Shown here: positions 8,242 to 16,200 of the stretch, in pieces | Layout of the letters: the number at the start of each line of letters is the position of its first letter | How positions within the stretch are numbered: the first letter of the stretch is position 1 | Origin: a virus | Reading direction: 5' to 3' (one strand) | Virus record (IMG/VR): IMGVR_UViG_3300030104_004245 | Location: 57,759-121,758 of that record | DNA: 64,000 nucleotides | The notes under the pieces: model-generated | What the model saw: only the letters and a program-made list of their open reading frames with translations | Told to the model about the DNA's origin: nothing | Database searches by the model: none | Position numbers and translations under genes: made by a program

Positions 8242-8548
8242 GGAGTTTAAAAAACTTCTTGAAAATACATTTGAGAAGAGTAGAAAAACTTATGACTACA
8301 AAATGAACGAATATGCTACTGACCTAGATGTATTCCAATCATTTAAAAAAGGAGTGGGTTTTTCTTTTCAAAATACACCAGAAGGTGTAGCATGGGAGTA
8401 TGCTTGTAAACATTTTGAGTCAATCAAAAATATTATTAGCAAATGTCCAGGTGAAGTCCCAACAGATGAACTCTTAGATGAGAAAATAGGAGATGCCATA
8501 AATTATCTTATAATCATTAAAGGACTCATCAAAGAGAGAGGTGATTAA
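8231..8548 (+). CDS. DUF1599-like (nucleotide modification associated domain 1) protein
   Basis: The 105-residue helical protein has the pattern of DUF1599, now called nucleotide modification associated domain 1, a relative of MazG-like all-alpha hydrolases: a basic start with R-K-T-Y-D-Y-K, F-Q-S-F, T-P-E-G-V-A-W, K-H-F-E-S-I and an acidic E-K-I-G-D-A-I-N-Y-L near the C-terminus. Acidic residues in the last two blocks would bind metal in a pyrophosphohydrolase. Family members often occur near genes for modified or restricted nucleotides. It is the last protein gene before the terminator. The family call is from remembered pattern, so moderate. Confidence 0.6.
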   Translation: MTIKEFKKLLENTFEKSRKTYDYKMNEYATDLDVFQSFKKGVGFSFQNTPEGVAWEYACKHFESIKNIISKCPGEVPTDELLDEKIGDAINYLIIIKGLIKERGD

Positions 8549-8571
8549 AACCAATACCTCCATATATGAAG

Positions 8572-8597
8572 AGAGGGACGTATGTCCCTCTTTTTTT
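8572..8597 (+). terminator. Rho-independent terminator of the plus-strand module
   Basis: AGAGGGAC (8572-8579) and GTCCCTCT (8584-8591) form a perfect 8-base-pair stem with a GTAT loop, followed by an uninterrupted T-run to 8597. It ends the early module 24 bases after the stop at 8548 and directly precedes the tRNA gene. Confidence 0.9.
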
Positions 8598-8599
8598 AT

Positions 8600-8673
8600 G
8601 CACCCATAGCTCAACTGGATAGAGCAACAGCCTTCTAAGCTGTAGGTTGTAGGTTCAAGTCCTACTGGGTGTA
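8600..8673 (+). tRNA. tRNA-Arg (anticodon UCU)
   Basis: A 74-base cloverleaf. The acceptor stem GCACCCA/TGGGTGT has one G-U pair at its end. It has the D-arm GCTC/GAGC, the anticodon stem ACAGC/GCTGT with loop CTTCTAA giving anticodon TCT, and the T-arm GTAGG-TTCAAGT-CCTAC, with A as discriminator. CCA is not encoded. It decodes AGA, the main arginine codon in this AT-rich genome. It sits after a strong terminator and its last base abuts the stop codon of the convergent gene at 8674. Expression therefore needs read-through or its own promoter, which I do not see. Confidence 0.95.
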
Positions 8674-8802
8674 CTATCTACCTTGTCCTCTGTATGGTTT
8701 TTTATAACCATTTTGAGATTTACTAGCATTTTTGCTATGTACACCTTTTCTTTTCTTAGTAGCGTTAGATCCTCTAAATACAAATGTGTTTCTTACTGCC
8801 AT
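8674..8802 (-). CDS. Small basic protein (42 aa)
   Basis: A 43-codon frame starts inside the stop of the upstream 211-aa gene (TAATG at 8802), indicating translational coupling. It begins M-A-V-R-N-T-F-V-F-R-G-S-N and ends K-P-Y-R-G-Q-G-R. About a third of its residues are Lys or Arg, with no acidic residue, suggesting nucleic-acid binding or a positively charged virion peptide. It is the last gene of the minus-strand late block and touches the tRNA. I think similar short proteins exist in Bacteroidota phages but cannot name a family. Confidence 0.6.
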   Translation of the reverse strand: MAVRNTFVFRGSNATKKRKGVHSKNASKSQNGYKKPYRGQGR

Positions 8803-9437
8803 TATAATATTCCGTTAGGACCTCTACCTGTTGAACCGCCTTTTCTTTTTGAACCTGACTTTAATTTTTCAATTTGTGAATCATAGTCTTTCATTTCTCT
8901 ATAACTAGCTATTTTAGGACTAGAAGTATTATATTTATTACCCATAGAAAAATCCTCATCAAATTCACTCATTTCTTCTTCTGACATGTTAAGAGGATCA
9001 ATTGGAGTATCAGGATCATAACTAGGATTTACATCATATATTTCTTCCATAGAAAGACCTGGAACATTAACTTCATTACCTGGGGTTCTTTCATACATAT
9101 TTGGATTACCAGGATAATTTGGTATGTCAGATAAAACATTACGTACTGAATCAGACTTAGCTTGTAGATCTGCTATACGTGGATCAGGAAGATTTTTTAA
9201 TTCATCACCATCTTGAGCATACATACCAGGAACTTCCTGACCTTTAGCATTTTTAAAGTTTTTATAATTGTATGTACCACCTTTACCATATTTTATTTCA
9301 GAACCTTTTTTTACATAACCCATTTTGTTACGTACTGCTCTAGGTAATTTTGGTAATCCTTTGTTTCCTTGTGGAATAGATTTAAGGCTTCCGCCTGTGT
9401 TATATTTTATTCCAGCTTTTTTCATATTTGCAGGCAT
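8802..9437 (-). CDS. Late protein with GG motifs and C-terminal GPNGIL tag (211 aa)
   Basis: The function is unknown; it is likely virion- or lysis-associated. The N-terminus has K-Y-N-T-G-G-S-L-K-S-I and L-P-R-A-V-R-N-K-M-G-Y, a phrase I associate with small structural proteins of marine phages. Next come K-Y-G-K-G-G and P-G-M-Y-A-Q-D-G, which recur in other late proteins here. The middle is acidic and Pro-rich and looks disordered. The C-terminus, G-R-G-P-N-G-I-L, is shared with the proteins at 9836 and 10759. It lies six bases downstream of the holin gene and overlaps the next gene by one base. Confidence 0.7.
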   Translation of the reverse strand: MPANMKKAGIKYNTGGSLKSIPQGNKGLPKLPRAVRNKMGYVKKGSEIKYGKGGTYNYKNFKNAKGQEVPGMYAQDGDELKNLPDPRIADLQAKSDSVRNVLSDIPNYPGNPNMYERTPGNEVNVPGLSMEEIYDVNPSYDPDTPIDPLNMSEEEMSEFDEDFSMGNKYNTSSPKIASYREMKDYDSQIEKLKSGSKRKGGSTGRGPNGIL

Positions 9438-9442
9438 AGTTA

Positions 9443-9835
9443 TTACTTTTTAAATTTTTCAACTGACCTACCACCAAAGTAGGCTCCAATTACTGTTATT
9501 AATACTAATTGTAGAAGATCAGTCCACTTTTCTTCTACTGTAAAGGTTAGTGCACCAGCATCAATAAAGATTAATAGCATAGTACACACAATTAAAAATA
9601 TAAGAACCATTGGTCTTACATTTTTACTCAACCAAGAATCAGAATTCATATCTGCCGTCCAGCGGTCAGTAATCTGTTTCTCCATTTGAGCTTCATGATT
9701 TAAGATAAGTTCTTTGAGCTTCCTCTTAGCTTCTTTTCTTTCATCATCTGTTGTTATTAAATCATCTAATACACCACCAACTGATTCAACCAAAGTGCTT
9801 CCGGCACCTGAAAAAATCTTCTTTAATATACTCAT
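9443..9835 (-). CDS. Holin of the 3TM/GTA-type family
   Basis: Makes holes in the inner membrane at lysis. The 130-residue protein has an amphipathic N-terminus (residues 1-25), a charged coiled stretch, the conserved phrase D-R-W-T-A-D-M-N-S-D-S-W-L-S-K-N-V-R-P-M typical of the GTA_holin_3TM family, then two clear membrane segments (about 76-94 and 105-122) and a basic tail. No endolysin is recognised next to it; muralytic activity might reside in one of the large proteins. It sits one base from the stop of the upstream gene in the promoter-distal late unit, as expected for lysis functions. Confidence 0.8.
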   Translation of the reverse strand: MSILKKIFSGAGSTLVESVGGVLDDLITTDDERKEAKRKLKELILNHEAQMEKQITDRWTADMNSDSWLSKNVRPMVLIFLIVCTMLLIFIDAGALTFTVEEKWTDLLQLVLITVIGAYFGGRSVEKFKK

Positions 9836-10732
9836 TTACAAAATACCATTTGGTCCAACACTACCTCCGTGTTTATATTTAGGTCCGCTATAAATATTTG
9901 GAGTTCTTACATTAGTCTTTTTCTTTGTCTCCTTAGGTTTAGAAATTTCTGTCTTAACATTTTTAGACATATTTTGAATTCCAGCTTCTATTTGTTCAAT
10001 ATCATCAAACTGTTTTGTATTATAAGACTTAGATGTTAAGCTTGTATCTACAGTATTAACTTTAGGTGTACTTGCATCTACTGAAGTACTAGTCTTATTT
10101 ACGTTTACTTTTGGTGTAGGAGGATTTAATCTTGCAGCTTTTTCTTCTTTAAGTTCAGTGTTATATTGCTTACCTTTCCACTCAAAATAACCCTTTTCAT
10201 CACCAATGTGAGATATACCCTTTTCAATATTCTTTTTTCTTGCTGCTTTAAAAGCATCTGAGAAAGAAGTTTCTTTCTTAACATTAGGTGTAACAACTTT
10301 TTCTGTTTCTTTCTTTGTTACTGAAGGCGGTTTAGTATTATTTTTTTGCGTATTATCCCCTTTAATCTGATCTTTTTGAACTATTTTTTGTGTATCAGTA
10401 CCTTTGTTAATCATATCATTTCTTTTTTGATTAAGAATAGGGTTTGTAGATACTTTACCAGCCATTTGCTGATTACGTGCAAAAACACTTTGATCAAAGT
10501 TAGGATCACTAGTCTTAGCTTTAAACCTTTTTATGTATTTACCTTTAGCTTTTCTTTTAATAAGATCACCAGCTCTGTTATACCTTTCTTTGGTAGTAAT
10601 CTGATTTTTCTTATCTTTAACTTTAGTTTTACGCACTGTTCCTCGGTGGTCAGTAACTGTAACTTTCTTTACACCAGTAACAGGATCTTTTTCTTTTGTT
10701 CTTTTTCTGAATACTTTTCTAAATATGCTCAT
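9836..10732 (-). CDS. Basic, largely disordered late protein with GPNGIL tag (298 aa)
   Basis: The function is unknown. The N-terminal third is strongly basic (R-K-V-F-R-K-R-T-K-E-K) and could bind DNA. Residues about 157-192 contain the motif F-S-D-A-F-K-A-A-R ... Y-F-E-W-K-G-K-Q-Y-N-T, a short W-x-G-x-x-Y-x-T element found in many phage virion proteins and also in the 1129-aa protein at 56898. Thr/Lys/Pro-rich linkers follow. The end, K-Y-K-H-G-G-S-V-G-P-N-G-I-L, carries the shared tag. Directly adjacent to the holin gene. A virion location is inferred from the motifs. Confidence 0.65.
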   Translation of the reverse strand: MSIFRKVFRKRTKEKDPVTGVKKVTVTDHRGTVRKTKVKDKKNQITTKERYNRAGDLIKRKAKGKYIKRFKAKTSDPNFDQSVFARNQQMAGKVSTNPILNQKRNDMINKGTDTQKIVQKDQIKGDNTQKNNTKPPSVTKKETEKVVTPNVKKETSFSDAFKAARKKNIEKGISHIGDEKGYFEWKGKQYNTELKEEKAARLNPPTPKVNVNKTSTSVDASTPKVNTVDTSLTSKSYNTKQFDDIEQIEAGIQNMSKNVKTEISKPKETKKKTNVRTPNIYSGPKYKHGGSVGPNGIL

Positions 10733-10758
10733 GACAATTTAATTTAATTTATTAGTAA

Positions 10759-10968
10759 CTATAATATACCGTTAGGCCCCACAGCTCCACCACACTGGAA
10801 GCCTCCGCCACATTGTTTTTTATTTTTAGCCATTTTTTTAAAGGTTTTGGCTAAATTATACCTTTTACTTCCTGGGGGACACGTTGGGCCACCAAATTTA
10901 TCACCAGTACAAACACCTTCAGTGCCTCTTTTTTTTATACTAGCAGTAGCCTCTTGTATCCAACCCAT
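10759..10968 (-). CDS. Small Cys/Gly-rich late protein with GPNGIL tag (69 aa)
   Basis: The first 55 residues (W-I-Q-E-A-T-A-S-I-K-K-R-G-T-E-G-V-C, then C-P-P-G-S-K-R-Y-N-L-A-K-T) resemble a small protein I have seen in several aquatic phages, but I cannot name it. Two further Cys lie in C-G-G-G-F-Q-C-G-G near the end, giving four Cys in all, possibly a metal site or disulfides. The C-terminus is G-G-A-V-G-P-N-G-I-L. Its ATG overlaps the stop of the upstream membrane-protein gene (TAATG at 10968). Confidence 0.65.
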   Translation of the reverse strand: MGWIQEATASIKKRGTEGVCTGDKFGGPTCPPGSKRYNLAKTFKKMAKNKKQCGGGFQCGGAVGPNGIL

Positions 10969-11219
10969 TATATTTCTATCTCCGAAAAGCCTAGCTTACT
11001 TAATAACCATAAAGCCGGTTCAGTTTTAAAGAATGCACATATAAAGAAATATGCAAACCCGTACCAGCATGTATATATTAAGCTTAAAATAGCACATATC
11101 ACATATAGTGCTCTTAAAGCAGTCCAAGCTCTCCAATTTTTAAAGTTTATCCATTCCAACTTTAATAAACCTTTTAAAGTTGTCCATCCGTTATTTATTA
11201 ATTCTTTTATTTTTTTCAT
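10968..11219 (-). CDS. Small membrane protein (83 aa)
   Basis: The N-terminal half is amphipathic with four Trp (W-T-T-L-K-G, E-W-I-N-F-K-N-W-R-A-W). The middle holds a hydrophobic segment of some 30 residues (about 37-65, V-I-C-A-I-L-S-L-I-Y-T-C-W-Y-G-F-A-Y-F-F) that fits one long or two short membrane spans. The family is not recognised. Lying between the holin cluster and the CDGSH-like gene, it may help in lysis or membrane perturbation, by context only. The stop overlaps the ATG of the 69-aa gene. Confidence 0.6.
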   Translation of the reverse strand: MKKIKELINNGWTTLKGLLKLEWINFKNWRAWTALRALYVICAILSLIYTCWYGFAYFFICAFFKTEPALWLLSKLGFSEIEI

Positions 11220-11220
11220 A

Positions 11221-11358
11221 TTATTTTATTAGTTTATCAGCAAATGGTACATCTTCATTTTGATCCAACCTGTCATCATCACACACATTAGAGTGAGATC
11301 CATCACAAGATCCATCATTGTTAGATGTTTGACCGCATATGCAATCTTTATCAATCAT
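11221..11358 (-). CDS. CDGSH-like iron-sulfur mini-protein (45 aa)
   Basis: A 46-codon frame fills the gap between two genes exactly: its ATG follows the upstream stop with no spacing and its stop is one base before the next ATG. The product contains C6-I-C8-G-Q-T ... C18-D-G-S-H22. This is the CDGSH motif (CxC, then CDGSH), which binds a 2Fe-2S cluster through three Cys and one His, but with one extra residue and no Pro between the Cys pairs. Another Cys follows (C25), then an acidic tail. Families with this motif act in redox or iron handling. At 45 residues it is about the minimum for one motif. Confidence 0.6.
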   Translation of the reverse strand: MIDKDCICGQTSNNDGSCDGSHSNVCDDDRLDQNEDVPFADKLIK

Positions 11359-11586
11359 TTACTTACTTTTAAAGAATCTATCAAAAGCACCTTCTTTAAC
11401 TGTTTTTACAAAAAGTTCAAATTGATCTTTTGTAAATTCAGTATATCCTTCATCTTCTCCTCCTACCACTACTTTATCAGATTCAGTTGAGATGTCAATT
11501 GCTGGACAGCTCTTACAGCTTGCACAAAAGGTCATCTGTGATCTATGCGCAGTTACTTTTACATTTTTTAATCCTTCTAGTTCCAT
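11359..11586 (-). CDS. Small CxxCxxC protein, DUF397-like tail (75 aa)
   Basis: The N-terminal half has C-A-S-C-K-S-C, three closely spaced Cys that could bind metal or a cluster. The C-terminal half (T-E-F-T-K-D-Q-F-E-L-F-V-K-T-V-K-E-G-A-F-D) resembles the end of DUF397 proteins, a small family known mainly from actinobacteria; the likeness is from memory and weak. It directly abuts the CDGSH-like gene, so two Cys-rich small proteins lie side by side. Five bases separate it from the upstream beta-rich protein gene. Confidence 0.6.
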   Translation of the reverse strand: MELEGLKNVKVTAHRSQMTFCASCKSCPAIDISTESDKVVVGGEDEGYTEFTKDQFELFVKTVKEGAFDRFFKSK

Positions 11587-11590
11587 TGGT

Positions 11591-11965
11591 TTATGCTTTC
11601 TTAAAGGTTACATATTCAACAACACATGCTGCAGTATTTGCTTGTACTTCAAGTCCATCACTAGGATTAACACAAAAGAAAGCAAACTCTCCAGGGTGTA
11701 ATATTCCCCAAACATTTCCTGCATCATTTTTTAAATCAACAAAATTAGCAGCATCTGTATTCTTAATATATACATATGTAGCATCTGTCACAGCAGCAGC
11801 TACAATAACACTTGCAGATGAGTGAGATACAGAAACACTACTTCCTGTTACACCAGCATCATCAAATGATAATACATCACTAGGGTTAGCATCAATTTCA
11901 AATACTCCATTGACTCTAGCATCAGAGGTTATACTAAGACTTACATTTAGTGCTTGTGTTGCCAT
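11591..11965 (-). CDS. Beta-rich small late protein, paralogue 1 of 3 (124 aa)
   Basis: Similar in plan to the proteins at 16708 and 17870: a start of the type M-A-x-x-x-x-L, alternating short beta strands, the phrase Y-V-Y-I-K-N-T-D, then L-H-P-G-E-F-A-F-F, and a last strand C-V-V-E-Y-V-T-F. I associate this pattern with small virion surface or fibre-associated proteins of aquatic phages; no formal family name comes to mind. It contains no enzymatic motif. Its ATG overlaps the stop of the 49-aa gene upstream (TAATG at 11965). Confidence 0.7.
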   Translation of the reverse strand: MATQALNVSLSITSDARVNGVFEIDANPSDVLSFDDAGVTGSSVSVSHSSASVIVAAAVTDATYVYIKNTDAANFVDLKNDAGNVWGILHPGEFAFFCVNPSDGLEVQANTAACVVEYVTFKKA

Positions 11966-12114
11966 TATATTTCAAATCCAAAATTTAATATCATGAACCT
12001 AAACTTTACGCCCGGGTTCCATTTTACTTGTATTAGGGTAAAATACCCTACTCTATGCGTTATTTCAATAATATTTTTCTTATTGCCTTCACGCCAACTG
12101 TTTATCCAGTTCAT
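11965..12114 (-). CDS. Small protein (49 aa), first gene of a late unit
   Basis: A 50-codon frame starts 18 bases after the palindromic promoter motif at 12132 and ends in a TAATG overlap with the 124-aa gene, so both borders support a real gene in what would otherwise be a 198-base gap. The product begins M-N-W-I-N-S-W-R-E-G-N-K-K and ends with alternating hydrophobic residues (K-F-R-F-M-I-L-N-F-G-F-E-I), as in a beta hairpin or the last strand of a barrel. No family is recognised. Confidence 0.6.
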   Translation of the reverse strand: MNWINSWREGNKKNIIEITHRVGYFTLIQVKWNPGVKFRFMILNFGFEI

Positions 12115-12131
12115 AGTTTTACGTTATTGGT

Positions 12132-12146
12132 TATATTATAATATAC
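12132..12146 (-). promoter_or_regulatory. Palindromic late-promoter motif, copy 4
   Basis: On the minus strand it reads GTATATTATAATATA, preceded by a run of eight T. The core TATATTATAATATA is a perfect palindrome. It lies between the stop of the beta-barrel gene (12164) and the ATG of the 49-aa gene (12114), 18 bases before that ATG. Copies at 18800, 25043 and 60305 have the same placement. Confidence 0.65.
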
Positions 12147-12163
12147 AAAAAAAATACTAGAAA

Positions 12164-13222
12164 TTAAAGTATGATGTAGTTTATTCCAAACTTGAAATCA
12201 TGCCAGTCCCTGTTCCAATATTTGTTGTATTTACCTTCAACAAAGACACCAAGGTTCTTATTTATCTTATATCCAAAGATTAATCCCCCTGAATAATCTA
12301 TCCAATTGCCTCCATTGAAGTTATGGTATGAATAGTTTCCTCCAGTATTAAGATGATAAGGAAGTATGTTGGCCCATGAGTGTAGCCAGATCTTTTTAGT
12401 GTAATAGTAATAGTCTGCACCAATCACTACAGAGTGACACCATTGCACCGGTAATGCATCTTTACTTGATTTAACATAGTCATTAAGAACTTGTGGTATA
12501 ACAACCTCTTCCCAAATTTCTGAGCTTGTAGCTACAACAGCTCCACTAGGGTCATAATAACTTATTCCTGTTGGGTCAAACCCAATTGAATATCCTTCCT
12601 CTAAAGCAAGGCTTGTGTAATGTAGGTTCCCGTTGGATAACACCCATTCTGCTAAAGGATCAAACCCATATGGTTCAGATATTCGTTGTGCAATTCCTGC
12701 AGTAAGTGATAATCTTTTTCCAAGTTTATGTCTGTATCGTTGAGACGCTTCCATGTATTCTACATCAGCAAAACCATCTTGTAAGTACTCTACCTTAACA
12801 ACCCATTTGTCTGCTAAGTATCGTAAGAAATGATGTTGGTCTATATATGTATTTCCAAACCTTCTTGAATAATCTGCTTCAAATAAAAACTCAAAACCTT
12901 TAGTTCGTCCTATTGTGGCTCCATCAGAATAAGATGATTCAGTTCCATCTTTAAAACTCTTAGCCTTGTTTTCGTATCCAAATCTCTGTATCTTTCTTAT
13001 ACCTAGGGTAAGTGCGTAATCAAAAGGAGTTTCTACTATATCTGTTTCTAAACCGTTAGTAACAGAATATACATCTACATCAGAAATGGATGTACCACCG
13101 TTAACTGCAGCATAAAATGTAGAAAACTTGAAAGTCTTTTTAAGTTCTTTCTTAAACTTACTTTCTTCTTGTGCGTTTATCGTAAATGATAGGAGTAATA
13201 GTATATAAAGCAGTGCTTTCAT
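12164..13222 (-). CDS. Outer-membrane beta-barrel protein with signal peptide
   Basis: The N-terminus is a Sec signal peptide (M-K-A-L-L-Y-I-L-L-L-L-S-F-T-I-N-A, cleavage before Q-E-E). The mature part alternates amphipathic strands rich in Tyr, Trp and Phe with polar loops, and the last strand ends in F-K-F-G-I-N-Y-I-I-L, an aromatic/hydrophobic C-terminus as in outer-membrane barrels. Length 352 suits a 12-16 strand barrel. Sequence such as Y-N-K-Y-W-N-R-D-W-H-D-F resembles barrel proteins I believe occur in other flavobacterial phages, but no family name is certain. The ATG overlaps the stop of the T9SS repeat protein (TAATG at 13222), so the two are translationally coupled. It may anchor, export or display that partner, or alter host receptors. 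Confidence 0.75.
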   Translation of the reverse strand: MKALLYILLLLSFTINAQEESKFKKELKKTFKFSTFYAAVNGGTSISDVDVYSVTNGLETDIVETPFDYALTLGIRKIQRFGYENKAKSFKDGTESSYSDGATIGRTKGFEFLFEADYSRRFGNTYIDQHHFLRYLADKWVVKVEYLQDGFADVEYMEASQRYRHKLGKRLSLTAGIAQRISEPYGFDPLAEWVLSNGNLHYTSLALEEGYSIGFDPTGISYYDPSGAVVATSSEIWEEVVIPQVLNDYVKSSKDALPVQWCHSVVIGADYYYYTKKIWLHSWANILPYHLNTGGNYSYHNFNGGNWIDYSGGLIFGYKINKNLGVFVEGKYNKYWNRDWHDFKFGINYIIL

Positions 13223-16200
13223 TATAATTTGATTATCTTTTTAGTTATTCGTATTTTATCATATGTAATAATCAGATTATACATTCCGTTAGGGTAATCT
13301 GATAAATCTATTCTCTTTATATTGTCTATATTAATAATTTCTCCTATCATATTATATAGTTCTACATCAACATTTAATCTTGTTTCTATAGTAAATGTAT
13401 TTGCTGTAGGATTAGGATAAACAGCTATATCACTACCTGATAATTCATCTATATTAACAGGCCAACCATCTTCACAATAGTTATACATAGACTGACAAGT
13501 TTCATCCCATATAGAAGTACAACAATAACTATCTATATCTATAACCCAAGCATAGCAAGGATCATTTAACCAATAAGGTTCACCCGGTCCACCATAACAA
13601 CCAGCATCATAAAGACAAGTAGAATTATCTGGTAAATTAACCAAAGGATCATAGTTGTATGCATTAGGATCTGCACATCCTTCTATAACTTCAATACATG
13701 ACCCATCATCATAACAGGCATTTATGTTATAATTTAATGCAGCTGAGTCAGTACAACCACTAACATAACAACACGGTACATCAGGATCTAAAGTATTTGC
13801 AGAAGCATCATAATTAAGAGCATCTGAATCAATACAACCATATGCAAAGTCTATACAACTTTCATTATCTACATTAGCTAGTTCATTATAGTTAAAAGAA
13901 TTAGGATCTGTACATCCATATACTGGATCAATACAACTAAAATCATCTAAATTAGCCAGCTCATTATAATTAAGAGCATTTGGATCAGTACAACCTTCTA
14001 TTATTTCTATACATGAATCATTGTCTGTATTAGCTAATTCATTGTAATTTAACGCATTAGGATCTGTGCAACCGTATATATAATCTACACATGAAAAATC
14101 ATCAACGTTTGCATTTTCATTATAATTTATAGCTGTACTGTCTGTGCAACCATAAACAATAGCAATACAAGAGCCATTATCTGTATTTGCTAGCTCATTA
14201 TAGTTTAAAGCAGTACTATCAGTACATCCGTATACTATGTCTATACAACTGCCATCTTCTACATTTGCATTTTCATTGTAATTAAGTGCTGCAGAATCTG
14301 TACATCCTGTTACTATTGCAATACATGACCCATTATCTGTGTTAGCGAATGCATCATAATTTAGTGCAGTAGAATCTGTACAACCAAATGTAACTGGTAC
14401 ACAAGAACCGTTATCTGTGTTAGCAGTTTCATCATAATTAAACGCTACTGGATCTGTACATCCATAAACTATACCTATACAACTACCGTCATTATCAGTT
14501 GCTTCTGGATTGTAGTTAATAGCAGCTACACTAGTACAACCTAGTATTTCAAGCTCATCACATACTCCGTCTGCGTCAGCATCATTTATACATATATCAC
14601 TACAGTTATAGTAATCATCAGGATAAGTACAACCTCCACTATCTGCATTAGCATTAGCATTATAGTTACATGCATTAATATCTGTACATCCTAAGTATAT
14701 ACAATCACCACCATCTGTATTAGCATCCTCATTATAATTCCAAGCTATCTCATCCATACATCCAACAACTACAGCTTCACATGACCCATCATCATAGTTA
14801 GCTTCTTCGTCATAGTTGAAAGCTAATTCATTAGTACAACCCTCTATAATCTCTATACAACTACCGTCATCTGTATTAGCCTCTTCGTTATAGTTCAGTG
14901 CTGTAGCATCTAAACAACCTTCTACTGTAGGAATACAGAGTGTACCACAGAAAGGCATTGCTTGATATGTTTGAAAGAATGGAGGTTCAAAAGCTTGAAG
15001 TGCACCTTGACCATTATCTGCAAAAGGATTCCATCCTTCATATAATAACACAGTCCCATTGTCATTAGTTAACTTAAATGAATTATGTAGTGTTTGAAAA
15101 GCCACTTCTTCTGGAGGAGTTTGTGCTCCACCTACTTCAAAGTAAAATATTTTTACAGGTTTATCTGTTTCTAACCAAATAGGAAAAGTTTGTTCATATT
15201 CTCCTGGACCCATTGTAAATGTCCATTGATTGTCACCTTGTACAACTCCTAAGAATGAATTACCCCAACCATCAGCAGCTGCATCTCCTATCCACAGTTC
15301 ATAGTTACAATTAGGATATATATCCATTGCTGTTGCATTCTCATCATAGTTAAAGGCATTTTCATTTATACAACCGTATATATGCTCTGTAACACATGAG
15401 TAATCATCTATAACAGCTTCTGGATTAAATTCTTGATATGCTGGATCAGTACATCCTGCAACATCATCTGTCTCACATATAATAGCTTGTTGCCATCCTG
15501 AATAAGCTACACTACCAAAACCAACTCCTACATTTTCTTGTGCTGCATTTAACCAGGTTCCAGAAGATAGTTGAGTTATTGTATCTCCATTACAGCCTCT
15601 AATAAGAACATCTCCATCTAAGTTACCACCTGAAGTAGAACCTGCTAGTCCATCACCATATGTATCTGATATGATAAATTCAAATCCAGCTTCCATTACA
15701 CAATAAGAATATGAAAATGTTTGACCTATATCTTGATAGTCATAATCTCCATCAGCATGTTCATCTATTACACCACCACTAATTATTGACCATCCTGTTT
15801 CACCTGGCCAGTTATCTAGAGTTATATCTACTGTTATAGAAGTGTATCCTGCATCACATGCTTGACCTCCACAAGATCCGTCATCTACTGTAGCCCATGG
15901 ATTATAATTAGGAGCATTATCATCTGTACATCCTTGTGTACATGGATATGGTGTATGAAATAATGTATCTGACATAGTACTATCAGCAAACATTGCTTGG
16001 AATGAATATTCTTCTTCCCAGTTAGGAGGCATCTGACCATTACCAGTATAAACACCCCATATACCATTGTCTATATCAACATCAAAGTTGTAAGAATTAG
16101 TATTTTCACCGCTATAAGTTATTTGAATTACATTACAATTAGGATTATCTGAAGCTTCCCAATTCCAATAAAGAAGTGCTTGACCACCATCACATATTTG

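Noticed and set aside
12034-12050. Perfect hairpin TAGGGTA-AAA-TACCCTA taken at first as a leader or terminator structure
   Set aside because: It lies inside the 49-codon gene (11965-12114) and encodes V-G-Y-F-T-L; there is no T-run.
13603-14919. Possible CRISPR or DNA-level tandem repeat array
   Set aside because: The periodicity is in the protein; nucleotide units vary and there are no constant repeats with unique spacers.
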